Made by a program: the position numbers and the translations under genes. From positions 1 through 45,133 of the forward strand of contig ONNS01000015.1 in the NCBI GenBank assembly GCA_900319275.1: 45,133 nucleotides of DNA. Direction: 5' to 3'. The notes under the pieces are model-generated. The model was given only the letters and a program-made list of their open reading frames with translations. It was not told the origin of the DNA and made no database searches. This DNA is from an uncultured Eubacteriales bacterium (GTDB taxonomy: Bacteria > Bacillota > Clostridia > Oscillospirales > Oscillospiraceae). The number at the start of each line of letters is the position of its first letter. Within the stretch, counting starts at the first letter, position 1. Of the stretch, positions 14,273-20,436 are shown one piece after another.

Positions 14273-14977
14273 TTACAGCGGCACGGCCTTCGGCCTGCCT
14301 TGATGGACATCGGCCAGCACGCCGATGACACAAAACTCATCGGCCTCCATCTGCTCTGGCGTGAGACGGCGCGGGCCGTGGTCGGAGCGCAGGATCACGT
14401 CGCCGTTGGGCATGAAGTTGACGCGCTTCAGGCTGAGGCTGTTGCCGATCGAGACGAGCGCGATCGCTCCGGGCATGACGTCCTCGGCGGGGTTAATCAC
14501 AGCGAGGTACCCGTCCTTTATGCCGGCACTCTCCAGGCAGTCGCCGTCGCACCAGATCGCGAAGGGGCGGCGCATATCATCAAAACGGTAGAATTTCGCA
14601 CGGTCCACAAGTACAAATCCTTCGTCCATGTTCGTGATTTCAGCGGCAGAGATGCCGTTCCCGCAGCAGGCGGTCCACTCCCTGCTGACGATCGGCACCC
14701 TGATCCAGTCCTCCATTGTGATTTTTCGTCTTGTTCCATCGCCCTCACCGGCCACGTCGGTGGGGGCGTTTTTGTTTTCGGGAGTTGAGGTGGTCATGAG
14801 CTCGTCGGTGGTGACGCCGAGGATGCGAGCGATCGCTTGAATCTTTTCGATACTTGGCTGTCGTTCGCCAGCTTCCCATCGCCAAATCGTATTCTGCCCA
14901 ACGTCTAACTTGTCGGCCAGATCCTTCCTGGAAAGCCCTGCTTTTTCTCTTGCCTCTGTCAGTCTTTTGCCAAACAT
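14273..14977 (-). CDS. CI-type lysogeny repressor (XRE HTH + S24 domain) with Cys in place of catalytic Ser
   Basis: 234 aa; ATG 14977 follows GAGGAGGGG on the minus strand. Residues 4-60 are an XRE helix-turn-helix (RLTEAREKAGLSRKDLADKL, NTIWRWEAGERQPS). Residues ~90-225 fit the S24/LexA self-cleaving domain: VPIV...CCGNGISA at the expected cleavage loop (Cys105-Gly106, as UmuD cuts Cys-Gly), then CDGDCLESAGIKDG where the usual G-D-S-M nucleophile is G-D-C-L (Cys147), and Lys184 (SLSLKRV) as the general base. It should bind the operators just upstream and keep lytic genes silent. The Ser-to-Cys change may slow or alter RecA-stimulated self-cleavage. Confidence 0.88.
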   Translation of the reverse strand: MFGKRLTEAREKAGLSRKDLADKLDVGQNTIWRWEAGERQPSIEKIQAIARILGVTTDELMTTSTPENKNAPTDVAGEGDGTRRKITMEDWIRVPIVSREWTACCGNGISAAEITNMDEGFVLVDRAKFYRFDDMRRPFAIWCDGDCLESAGIKDGYLAVINPAEDVMPGAIALVSIGNSLSLKRVNFMPNGDVILRSDHGPRRLTPEQMEADEFCVIGVLADVHQGRPKAVPL

Positions 14978-14997
14978 GATAACCCCTCCTCAAGTGT

Positions 14998-15098
14998 AAT
15001 TTTACCACTTCGGGAAAATTCTTCATTTGACAAAGTGGGAAAATAATTTTCCCGAACTGGTATTTTACCACTTGACATTTTACCAGAACGGGAATAAT
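14998..15098. promoter_or_regulatory. Repressor operator array
   Basis: Three palindromes share the half-site ATTTT(A/C)CC. Site 1: 14998-15020, AATTTTACC-N5-GGGAAAATT. Site 2: 15037-15053, a perfect GGGAAAAT-A-ATTTTCCC. Site 3: 15077-15098, ATTTTACC-N5-GGGAATAAT. A lone half-site ATTTTACC is at 15062-15069. They fill the gap between the divergent repressor and XRE genes, and site 3 sits inside the spacer and -10 of the rightward promoter. This is the classic layout for a lambdoid-type switch. Confidence 0.8.
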
Positions 15099-15100
15099 AT
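15072..15100 (+). promoter_or_regulatory. Rightward early promoter (PR-like)
   Basis: Consensus TTGACA (15072-15077), a 17-base spacer and TAATAT (15095-15100). Operator 3 covers the spacer and part of the -10, so repressor binding should block it. It drives the XRE genes starting at 15132. The leftward promoter for the repressor could not be fixed with confidence; TAAAAT on the minus strand (14999-15004) is one candidate. Confidence 0.8.
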
Positions 15101-15131
15101 TGAATCGTCAAAAAGGAGGGGAGGTTTAAGG

Positions 15132-15341
15132 ATGCCAGCGTACAAAGAATTTAGAATGAAGGCGGGCTTCTCGACATTGGAAGAAGCGGCGTCCAAACTG
15201 GGAATTGGCGTGAACACATTGTCCCGATGGGAAACAGGGAAACGAAATCCCAGTTTGGAATTTATCAAAAAAATGTCTGTTTTGTACCGGGTGACGCCCA
15301 ATGAGTTGCTAGGTGTCGGGGAGGTCCGTGATGTTAGCTGA
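15132..15341 (+). CDS. Cro-like XRE regulator (69 aa)
   Basis: ATG 15132 follows a GGGGAGG ribosome site (15118-15124). Upstream in-frame starts lie inside the operator region and are rejected. The product is a single XRE helix-turn-helix (FRMKAGFSTLEEAASKLGI, NTLSRWETGKRNPSLEFI) with little else. First gene from the rightward promoter and divergent from the repressor, it fits a Cro-type antagonist. Its 3' end overlaps the next start by 11 bases. Confidence 0.8.
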   Translation: MPAYKEFRMKAGFSTLEEAASKLGIGVNTLSRWETGKRNPSLEFIKKMSVLYRVTPNELLGVGEVRDVS

Positions 15342-15543
15342 AAGATTGAGGTCGCTTAGGAAAGCGCAGAAGCTAACTCAGTCCGAGCTGGGACGGAGGG
15401 CGGGGATCCACCCCGTGACGATCTGCGAATGGGAAAAGGGCAACACGAGCGGCATCAAGCTCCAGAGCGTTCAAAAGCTCGCCGCGGCGCTGCAGGTGAC
15501 GCCCAACGAGCTGCTGGGCGTGGAGACAGAGGGAGGCAAATGA
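15331..15543 (+). CDS. Second XRE regulator (70 aa)
   Basis: ATG 15331 after GGGGAGG (15318-15324). One helix-turn-helix (LRSLRKAQKLTQSELGRRAGI, TICEWEKGNTSGIKLQSV) ending VTPNELLGVE, nearly the same ending as the preceding protein (VTPNELLGVG). The two adjacent genes therefore look like diverged relatives, perhaps a tandem duplication. Possible CII- or Cro-like role; unknown. Confidence 0.75.
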   Translation: MLAERLRSLRKAQKLTQSELGRRAGIHPVTICEWEKGNTSGIKLQSVQKLAAALQVTPNELLGVETEGGK

Positions 15544-15725
15544 TGGACGACAACAAAAAAACCGCCCCGGAGGACGGCGAGATGACGCAGGAAGAAATCG
15601 CTGAGTATCTGGCGAAACTGAACGCACGGCTCGATCGTGTCATCGAACAATTCGATGATGTGAGCAACAGGATCCACAAGCTGGTTCAGGAACGAGAAGC
15701 GGAGGCCGCCGCAGAAAAGGCTTAA
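15543..15725 (+). CDS. Small acidic coiled-coil protein (60 aa)
   Basis: ATG 15543 is 6 bases from GGGAGG (15531-15536); ATG 15540 is too close. The product has a disordered acidic start (DDNKKTAPEDGE) and a heptad-like helix (IAEYLAKLNARLDRVIEQFDDVSNRIHKLVQ). It follows the XRE genes in the same operon. Family not recognised. Confidence 0.6.
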   Translation: MDDNKKTAPEDGEMTQEEIAEYLAKLNARLDRVIEQFDDVSNRIHKLVQEREAEAAAEKA

Positions 15726-15875
15726 TTACTTCTCCAGGACTTTCAGTTTCTTGTCGTGTTCAGAGACGAGCGCTTCAAGGGCGCGGAGTCTTCTGTCCAG
15801 TTCGTACAGTTGGGCCTGTACGTTCTGGTCGGCTTTATCAGAAACATCTTTTGCAATAGGCGTGTGTGTAGACAT
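15726..15875 (-). CDS. Small minus-strand coiled-coil protein (49 aa)
   Basis: Minus-strand ATG at 15875 with GGAGGAAC 7 bases upstream and its own extended -10 promoter at 15911-15919. The product (starts MSTHTPIAKDVSDKADQN) becomes a clear heptad helix (LYELDRRLRALEALVSEHDKKLKVLEK). It ends directly at the stop of the convergent 15543 gene, which is also a short coiled coil. A lysogeny-expressed small protein, possibly an interaction partner or antagonist of the early operon; unproven. Confidence 0.65.
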   Translation of the reverse strand: MSTHTPIAKDVSDKADQNVQAQLYELDRRLRALEALVSEHDKKLKVLEK

Positions 15876-15910
15876 GGTTGTTCCTCCGTTGCTTCTGCGG
15901 CGGCGCGAAC

Positions 15911-15919
15911 ATTATAGCA
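15911..15919 (-). promoter_or_regulatory. Minus-strand extended -10 promoter TGCTATAAT
   Basis: On the minus strand TGCTATAAT, the same nonamer as at 13254 and 16786. No clear -35. It lies 36 bases upstream of the 49-aa gene start. Confidence 0.6.
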
Positions 15920-15953
15920 AAATGCCCGGCGTAGACCGGGCGGGGAGGAGAAC

Positions 15954-16193
15954 ATGGGAAACGATTTTTACAAGCAATTTGTTCAGGAGCGGGATGACCT
16001 GACAGAGCTGGAGAAAAAGCTGCTGTGCCGGGGATGGGTCATGCTGCATGACCCCCAGGGCGGGCATGTATGGACGTTCCCGGAACGTCAGAAATGGTAC
16101 GCAAGGGTACTCAATTCATTCTGGGGGCCGCTGCTGATCTCATTCCTCTTCGCTCTGGCGATGACGTTCTGGGTTTGTATTTCCAAACAGTAA
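15954..16193 (+). CDS. Small protein with C-terminal membrane anchor (79 aa)
   Basis: ATG 15954 follows GGGGAGGAG. A charged N-terminal region (DFYKQFVQERDDLTELEKKLL) and aromatic centre (HVWTFPERQKWYARVLNSFWG) precede a hydrophobic tail (PLLISFLFALAMTFWVCI) ending in SKQ. This is a tail-anchored layout. Its last 54 bases overlap, tail to tail, the end of the minus-strand gene 16140-16754. Family not recognised. Confidence 0.65.
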   Translation: MGNDFYKQFVQERDDLTELEKKLLCRGWVMLHDPQGGHVWTFPERQKWYARVLNSFWGPLLISFLFALAMTFWVCISKQ

Positions 16194-16754
16194 GAGCAGT
16201 TCTCTAAGGCCGGCTCTGATGTCTGTGCTTTCGACGTGACCGTCGGCGGTTTCAATGAGCATTCGATCAAGCTGAAGTTTCTGGAGTTGTTTGATCTGAG
16301 CTGTACTCAACGAGAACAGATCTTCCCTGATGACGACTGTTTCCCGGGCTTCCAATCGAAATGGGAGCATCAGGCAGCCGTCCTGAGAAAAATCCTTTCC
16401 AGCCGGGCTCCCCATGAACAGGGTGATCTTTGGGAACTGGACGACGTGCTCAGGATCATTGATCAGAGAAACCTTGTAGATGTAGACGGGGAAGATGCTG
16501 AGATTAGTGATTCTGACGCCCAAGGCGGAGTTTGAACGAAATTGTTTTTCGTCTCTTTCCGGAATGAAAGAAGTCGGGCGCACGGGCATAAACGCTTTTT
16601 GCCCGTCATTGAAAACGGTTGTAACAACGGGCTCGATCTTCAACGACATCCGCAGCGAGCGCCAAAAAGTGTAAATGCTCAGACACAATCCGCCCCACGC
16701 GGCGAGTGTGGTGAGCAGTTCGGCGACGGACATGGAAGTCAGGAATTTCAACAA
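16140..16754 (-). CDS. Minus-strand membrane-anchored hypothetical protein (lysogeny-expressed accessory gene)
   Basis: 204 aa if started at TTG 16754, which has AAAGGA upstream; an ATG at 16733 lacks a ribosome site. One N-terminal transmembrane segment (LLTTLAAWGGLCLSIYTFW) is followed by a ~170-aa soluble domain with beta-rich segments (IEPVVTTVFND, LGVRITNLSIFPVYIYKVSL, RLEARETVVIREDLFSL). It has its own extended -10 promoter (16786-16794) and no operon partner, typical of a moron. Its composition is AT-richer than neighbours. Function unknown. Confidence 0.65.
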   Translation of the reverse strand: MLKFLTSMSVAELLTTLAAWGGLCLSIYTFWRSLRMSLKIEPVVTTVFNDGQKAFMPVRPTSFIPERDEKQFRSNSALGVRITNLSIFPVYIYKVSLINDPEHVVQFPKITLFMGSPAGKDFSQDGCLMLPFRLEARETVVIREDLFSLSTAQIKQLQKLQLDRMLIETADGHVESTDIRAGLRELLLLFGNTNPERHRQSEEE

Positions 16755-16785
16755 AGAAATCAGTCCTTTCGGAAAGGTTGATCAG

Positions 16786-16794
16786 ATTATAGCA
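16786..16794 (-). promoter_or_regulatory. Minus-strand extended -10 promoter TGCTATAAT
   Basis: Minus-strand TGCTATAAT about 32 bases upstream of the 16754 start. It abuts the GGTGAGGAGGAG ribosome site of the divergent 16812 gene. Confidence 0.6.
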
Positions 16795-16811
16795 GGTGAG
16801 GAGGAGAGGAC

Positions 16812-17114
16812 ATGACGGCAATGGACACGCCTCTGGCCGAGGCGATGCAGACGATGACGGTGGGCGGCCTGTGCGAGGTGCTTGCCGGCTACCTGCGGAC
16901 GCACGAGGTGATCGTCGAGGATCCGCGGGACCGCAACCTGAGCATCAAGGACGTGGCGAAGCTGATCGGCGTCTCGGTCAGCACGGTGCGGCGGATGATC
17001 GCCGACGGCGAGATCCCGGACGGAAACACGTCGATCGGCCGCGGCGGAAGGAAGTTGTGGTCGTACCGGAGCATACAGCCGGCGATCCTGCAGCATCAAA
17101 AAGGGAGGAAATGA
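16812..17114 (+). CDS. Excisionase/MerR-like helix-turn-helix protein (100 aa)
   Basis: ATG 16812 after GGAGGAGAGG. Residues ~44-70 form a winged-helix-like HTH (LSIKDVAKLIGVSVSTVRRMIADGEIPDGN) followed by a basic wing (GRGGRKLWSYRS), as in excisionase or MerR-type DNA-binding proteins. The N-terminus is an unrelated helix (LAEAMQTMTVGGLCEVLAGYL). It opens the early operon opposite the immunity genes. It could be the Xis partner of the integrase or a transcriptional regulator; position does not decide. Confidence 0.7.
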   Translation: MTAMDTPLAEAMQTMTVGGLCEVLAGYLRTHEVIVEDPRDRNLSIKDVAKLIGVSVSTVRRMIADGEIPDGNTSIGRGGRKLWSYRSIQPAILQHQKGRK

Positions 17115-17116
17115 CG

Positions 17117-17266
17117 ATGTTTGAAAAGGTGTTGGGTGCGCTGATGGTTTCGATCGACACGCTGGCGGCAGTGGCAGTGATGCCGGCGTATCTGGGCGGC
17201 GTGGTGGTTCTGGCAGTGCTGGCCGGCGCGATGGCGTGGTCGGCAGCGGCGAAGCTGGGGGTGTAG
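17117..17266 (+). CDS. Small membrane protein (49 aa)
   Basis: GGGAGG (17103-17108) favours ATG 17117 over ATG 17111. Two hydrophobic stretches (LMVSIDTLAAVAVMPAYL and VVVLAVLAGAMAWSAAAKL) fill most of the product. No family recognised. Confidence 0.55.
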   Translation: MFEKVLGALMVSIDTLAAVAVMPAYLGGVVVLAVLAGAMAWSAAAKLGV

Positions 17267-17268
17267 GC

Positions 17269-17394
17269 ATGGACGCGGTGGCAAACAGGGCGATGTGCGA
17301 GATCTTCATGATCTATCTGGGCTGTGTGTGGGCCGTGATGCTGGTCGGTGCCGGCGTTGCGGAGATGTGGAGGCGGGCACATGATCGGCGATAA
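17269..17394 (+). CDS. Small membrane protein (41 aa)
   Basis: ATG 17269, two bases after the previous stop; the ribosome site (GGGGGTG) is plausible but not ideal. A hydrophobic helix (IFMIYLGCVWAVMLVGAGVA) is followed by a basic tail (MWRRAHDRR). It overlaps the next gene by 14 bases. Family not recognised. Confidence 0.5.
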   Translation: MDAVANRAMCEIFMIYLGCVWAVMLVGAGVAEMWRRAHDRR

Positions 17395-17617
17395 GTACCG
17401 CGAACCGGGCGACCGGCGGACGATCCGCGTCAGGGTGCACGAGGAAGCGGCGAAGCGCGGGCTGGAACGGTACAAGATCTACCAGGGCGATGAGGTGTAC
17501 GGCGGCTACGTCGGCAGCAAATCGGTCGGCGAGAAGGAGTGGATGACCGAGGCGGAGGCGCAGGCCTATCTCGATCTGCTGGCGAAAGCCAGGAACTGGA
17601 AGAAGGTCTCCCGATGA
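17381..17617 (+). CDS. Hypothetical basic protein (78 aa)
   Basis: ATG 17381 with GGAGG at 17369-17373. The product starts MIGDKYREPGDRRTIRVRV and is Arg/Lys/Glu-rich with a C-terminal helix (TEAEAQAYLDLLAKARNWK). It is coupled to the next gene by an ATGA overlap. Family not recognised. Confidence 0.6.
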   Translation: MIGDKYREPGDRRTIRVRVHEEAAKRGLERYKIYQGDEVYGGYVGSKSVGEKEWMTEAEAQAYLDLLAKARNWKKVSR

Positions 17618-17733
17618 GCAGGACGCGGATCCGCTACAGCAAGGACTTCCGATATGCGCGGCAGGCGTCGTGGTGGGAGCGGCTGAAGTTCCACCTGCGC
17701 CGCTGGTGCGACAGGTACTGCGGGGTGAAGTGA
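17614..17733 (+). CDS. Small Arg/aromatic-rich protein (39 aa)
   Basis: ATGA overlap with the previous gene at 17614. The product (YSKDFRYARQASWWERLKFHLRRWCDRY) is strongly basic and aromatic. Its stop shares a base with the next start (TGATG). Family not recognised. Confidence 0.5.
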   Translation: MSRTRIRYSKDFRYARQASWWERLKFHLRRWCDRYCGVK

Positions 17734-17855
17734 TGGGCTGGCTGTTCTGGACGATCGTCGGGATCGCCGCGGCTGCGGTGCTCATGTTCTTTCTCTCCTG
17801 CGCCTGGCTGAATCACTTCCTTGACGGCATCGACGAAAGGCGGCACGAGAAATGA
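17733..17855 (+). CDS. Small single-pass membrane protein (40 aa)
   Basis: Starts at ATG 17733 (TGATG junction). One strong transmembrane helix (LFWTIVGIAAAAVLMFFLSCAW) followed by a charged tail (DGIDERRHEK). Overlaps the next gene by ATGA. Family not recognised. Confidence 0.55.
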   Translation: MGWLFWTIVGIAAAAVLMFFLSCAWLNHFLDGIDERRHEK

Positions 17856-18346
17856 CTGTCGTAAAAAACAACGGCGACGCCCGCTACGCGGTCGCGATCG
17901 CCCTGCAGACGGCGATGGCCGAGCTGAAGATGCGCCCGTCGGACCTCGGCAAGCTCATGCACGTCACGACGAACAGGGCGCGGTCATGGATCGATGAGGG
18001 GCTGACGCCTCGCAGCGAGCACTTCCAGCCGCTCTGTGAGGAGTTCGGCTTCGACCCCGACGAGTTCGGCTTCGAGATCCTGCGGGACGAAGACCTGCCC
18101 CCGATGGCCCCGGTTGAGTTCGGGCGGATCTTCGCTTCGGCACGCATGAAGCAGCAGTTGACGATCCAGTTCGTGGCCAGATGGAGCGGGGTCCACTACA
18201 TCACCCTCAGCAGGATCGAGCGGGGCATCGCCCTCCCGCAGGAGGCCACGGTGAAGCGCCTCTGCGACGTGCTCGGACTGGACGAGGCCGAGATGCAGAA
18301 GAAAAGGCTGTGCGCCTTGAAGGGAGCACAAAAAAAGCGCCGCTGA
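17852..18346 (+). CDS. Dual helix-turn-helix regulator (164 aa)
   Basis: ATGA overlap at 17852. Two DNA-binding regions are visible: an N-terminal HTH (ALQTAMAELKMRPSDLGKLMHV, TTNRARSWIDEGLTP) and a C-terminal XRE-type HTH (ARMKQQLTIQFVARWSGVHYI, TLSRIERGIALPQEATVKRL), joined by an acidic linker (EEFGFDPDEFGF). Two HTHs in one chain suggest binding to two sites or to a composite operator. The inverted repeat GAGTGTCC-N8-GGACACTC just downstream (18382-18405) is a candidate target. It ends the run of small early genes before the recombination genes. Confidence 0.7.
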   Translation: MTVVKNNGDARYAVAIALQTAMAELKMRPSDLGKLMHVTTNRARSWIDEGLTPRSEHFQPLCEEFGFDPDEFGFEILRDEDLPPMAPVEFGRIFASARMKQQLTIQFVARWSGVHYITLSRIERGIALPQEATVKRLCDVLGLDEAEMQKKRLCALKGAQKKRR

Positions 18347-18416
18347 CGACTGGCATCGTCAACGGCAAACGGAAAAAGAGCGAGTGTCCTCTTGGCTGGA
18401 CACTCCGATTATACCA
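18330..18416 (-). ncRNA. Candidate antisense small RNA unit with operator-like repeat
   Basis: On the minus strand TGGTATAAT (18408-18416) is an extended -10. The predicted start falls within a perfect 8-bp inverted repeat (18382-18389 with 18398-18405). Further along lies an 11-bp hairpin (18339-18349 with 18356-18366, one mismatch) followed by GC and seven T. The RNA would be about 70 nt and antisense to the last codons of the 17852 regulator. The inverted repeat over the start site could be that regulator's operator. Confidence 0.4.
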
Positions 18417-18433
18417 CACGGAGGTAAAAACAA

Positions 18434-18661
18434 ATGTGTATCAACGAACTGGAATTTCAGCGCGATCACTTCTGTGAAGACTGCGCCCACTGCGAGGACT
18501 GCGGCGGATGGGACGACGGGTACGGCGCGCCGATGTACGTCGAAGAGCTGACCTGCCCGGCGCTGGGGAACCCCGAGGACCTTGGGTGCCCAAAGCGCGA
18601 CGAATACCTCGAGATCCTCGAGGAGATCGAAGCGAAGGAGGAGGCGTTCGACGATGAGTAA
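18434..18661 (+). CDS. Cys-rich small acidic protein (75 aa)
   Basis: CGGAGG stands 10 bases before ATG 18434. Cys14, 17, 20 and 23 form a CxxCxxCxxC run (FCEDCAHCEDCGG); Cys41 and Cys52 lie further on. This could bind zinc or a metal cluster. The C-terminal part is an acidic helix (EYLEILEEIEAKEEAF). It is coupled to the next gene by overlap. Family not recognised. Confidence 0.6.
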   Translation: MCINELEFQRDHFCEDCAHCEDCGGWDDGYGAPMYVEELTCPALGNPEDLGCPKRDEYLEILEEIEAKEEAFDDE

Positions 18662-18842
18662 GACACTGCAGGATACACTGGAAGACTTTCAGGACTCGCT
18701 GACCGATATCAGCCGGGTGGTGGAGCAGAGGCGTGACGCCCTGTCCGACCTGTTCGATGCGCTTGAAGGGGCGATCCGAAAACTGGATGACGCCCTTGAG
18801 GTTATCCGTGAGGAGAAGACGTTGACTTTCTCTGACCAATAG
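18654..18842 (+). CDS. Small coiled-coil protein (62 aa)
   Basis: ATG 18654 overlaps the previous stop. The product is one long amphipathic helix (LQDTLEDFQDSLTDISRVVEQRRDALSDLFDALE in heptads) with an acidic character. It precedes the recombination genes with 10 bases between. Family not recognised. Confidence 0.6.
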   Translation: MSKTLQDTLEDFQDSLTDISRVVEQRRDALSDLFDALEGAIRKLDDALEVIREEKTLTFSDQ

Positions 18843-18852
18843 GAGGCCCATC

Positions 18853-19683
18853 ATGGAGATCATTCACACTAAGATGGGGCTGGGAGGGCTGGAAGCCTTC
18901 ACTCCCGGCATCTATGACTGCTACAGCAACGAGCTGTACCACGCGTACGCGGCCGTCAGCAAGAGCGACCTCGACCTGCTCCACAGGAGCGCGGCGCACT
19001 ACAGGGCGAGCATGACGATACCGCGGGAAGAGACGTCGGAGATGCGGCTCGGCACGGCGCTGCACTGCTCGGTGCTCGAACCTGAGCGCTTCACCTCGAC
19101 GTACATCGTAGTGGAGGGCGACCGCAGGACAAAGGCGGTGAAGGAGATCGTCAAGGCGGCGGAAGAGGCCGGGAAGATCGTCATGTCCCCGGATGATATG
19201 GACGCCGTGCAAGGCATGACCAACAGCATCATGGAGTCAAAGAACGCCGTGACGCTGTTCCAGGGAGCAGGCGCTGAACTCTCGGCTTTCGCCGACTTCG
19301 ACGGCACCCCGGTGAAATGCCGGCCCGACATCTTCAGCGAACAGCTCGGCCTCATCATCGACCTCAAGACCACGATCGACGCCAGCCCCGAGGGCTTCGC
19401 CAGGGCATGCCGGCGCTTCCGCTACCATGTGCAGGACGCCTGGTACAGGCATGTGCTCGGGAAGGTGTTGGGTGTGGACGCTGACGACGACCTGTCGTTC
19501 GTGTTCTGCGCCGTGGAAAAGACGCCGCCCTACGCGGTGGCGTGGTACACGCTCGACCCGAAAGACGGCGAGCTAGGATGGAACGAAGCGCTCGCCGACC
19601 TGCATGTCTACCAGACAGCGAACGAGACCGGAATGTGGAGCGGATACTCGCCAAAGATCGAGACGCTCTCGCTTTTCAAATGA
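18853..19683 (+). CDS. RecE-like PD-(D/E)XK exonuclease (DUF3799 type)
   Basis: 276 aa. The start (GIYDCYSNELYHAYAAVSKSDLDLLH), MRLGTALHCSVLEPERF, CRPDIF and LIIDLKTT match phage RecE/exodeoxyribonuclease VIII-like proteins. Likely active-site residues are His71, Asp159, Asp170 and Lys172 (D-x(10)-D-x-K of the PD-(D/E)XK fold). It would resect double-strand ends to give 3' tails for the annealing protein encoded next. The pair RecE-like plus RecT-like plus SSB forms a recombination/replication module. Ribosome site AGGAGG upstream of ATG 18853. Confidence 0.85.
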   Translation: MEIIHTKMGLGGLEAFTPGIYDCYSNELYHAYAAVSKSDLDLLHRSAAHYRASMTIPREETSEMRLGTALHCSVLEPERFTSTYIVVEGDRRTKAVKEIVKAAEEAGKIVMSPDDMDAVQGMTNSIMESKNAVTLFQGAGAELSAFADFDGTPVKCRPDIFSEQLGLIIDLKTTIDASPEGFARACRRFRYHVQDAWYRHVLGKVLGVDADDDLSFVFCAVEKTPPYAVAWYTLDPKDGELGWNEALADLHVYQTANETGMWSGYSPKIETLSLFK

Positions 19684-19698
19684 CAGGAGGTATTCCCC

Positions 19699-20436
19699 AT
19701 GTGTGACAACAATCAGCAGCTTACAGTGGCCAGCGCGGCCCCCGCGCCTTCGCAGTTGATCTCCCCGTTCAGCGACATCCAGTGCTTCGAGGCGGCGCAG
19801 AGGATGGCGCGCTGCCTGAGTGCATCCGACCTTGTGCCCGACACCTTCCAGGGCGAGAAGAAGGGCACGGCGAACTGCCTCATCGCCCTCGAGCTGGCGA
19901 ACCGTCTGCGCGTTTCGGTGTTCGCCGTGATGCAGAACATGTACGTGGTACACGGCCGGCCGGCTTTCTCGGCCCAGTACATCATCGCCGCGGTGAATGC
20001 CTGCGGACGCTTCTCGGCAATCGACTACGAGAAGCGCACGGACGACAAGGGCAACGTGACCGGCTGCCGCGCTTTTGCGACTGAGCTGAAGACGGGCGAG
20101 GTGAAGCGCGGACCGGAGATCACTCTGGAGATGGCCAAGGCCGAGGGATGGTCGACGCGGAACCAGAAGTGGAAGAACATGCCCGAGACGATGCTGATGT
20201 ACCGTGCGGCGACTGCGTTCGGCCGCATGTATGCGCCAGACGTGATGATGGGTTTTTACTCGTCGGACGAGGCGAAGGAGATGGAAGCGCCGGCCCGCCG
20301 CACCAGGGCGGCAGACCTCAACGCGATGGTCGAGGCCGCACCGGAACCCGTGGAAAAACCGGCGGAAGCCGCACCGGATCCCGCAGAAAAAGCGGCGGAT
20401 GAGTTCGTCCTTGAAGGCGAGGAGGTCGTGCAATGA
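19699..20436 (+). CDS. RecT-like single-strand annealing protein
   Basis: 245 aa. The core (ALELANRLRVSVFAVMQNMYVVHGRPAFSAQYIIAAVN, then GCRAFATELKTGE, AEGWSTRN, MPETMLMYRAATAFGRMYAP) resembles RecT-family recombinases in phages. The C-terminal ~50 residues are a low-complexity acidic Pro/Ala tail (EAAPEPVEKPAEAAPDPAEK), likely for partner binding. It follows the RecE-like nuclease by 15 bases and overlaps ssb by ATGA. Role inferred: anneals complementary single strands for recombination and genome circularisation. AGGAGG precedes ATG 19699. Confidence 0.75.
   Translation: MCDNNQQLTVASAAPAPSQLISPFSDIQCFEAAQRMARCLSASDLVPDTFQGEKKGTANCLIALELANRLRVSVFAVMQNMYVVHGRPAFSAQYIIAAVNACGRFSAIDYEKRTDDKGNVTGCRAFATELKTGEVKRGPEITLEMAKAEGWSTRNQKWKNMPETMLMYRAATAFGRMYAPDVMMGFYSSDEAKEMEAPARRTRAADLNAMVEAAPEPVEKPAEAAPDPAEKAADEFVLEGEEVVQ

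Noticed and set aside
15132-15543. Toxin-antitoxin pair formed by the two small XRE genes
   Set aside because: Both products are DNA-binding domains with similar ends; no toxin-like partner is present.
19573-20433. Minus-strand frame (286 aa) opposite the RecT-like gene
   Set aside because: Composition is His/Arg-rich shadow of a coding strand; no ribosome site.
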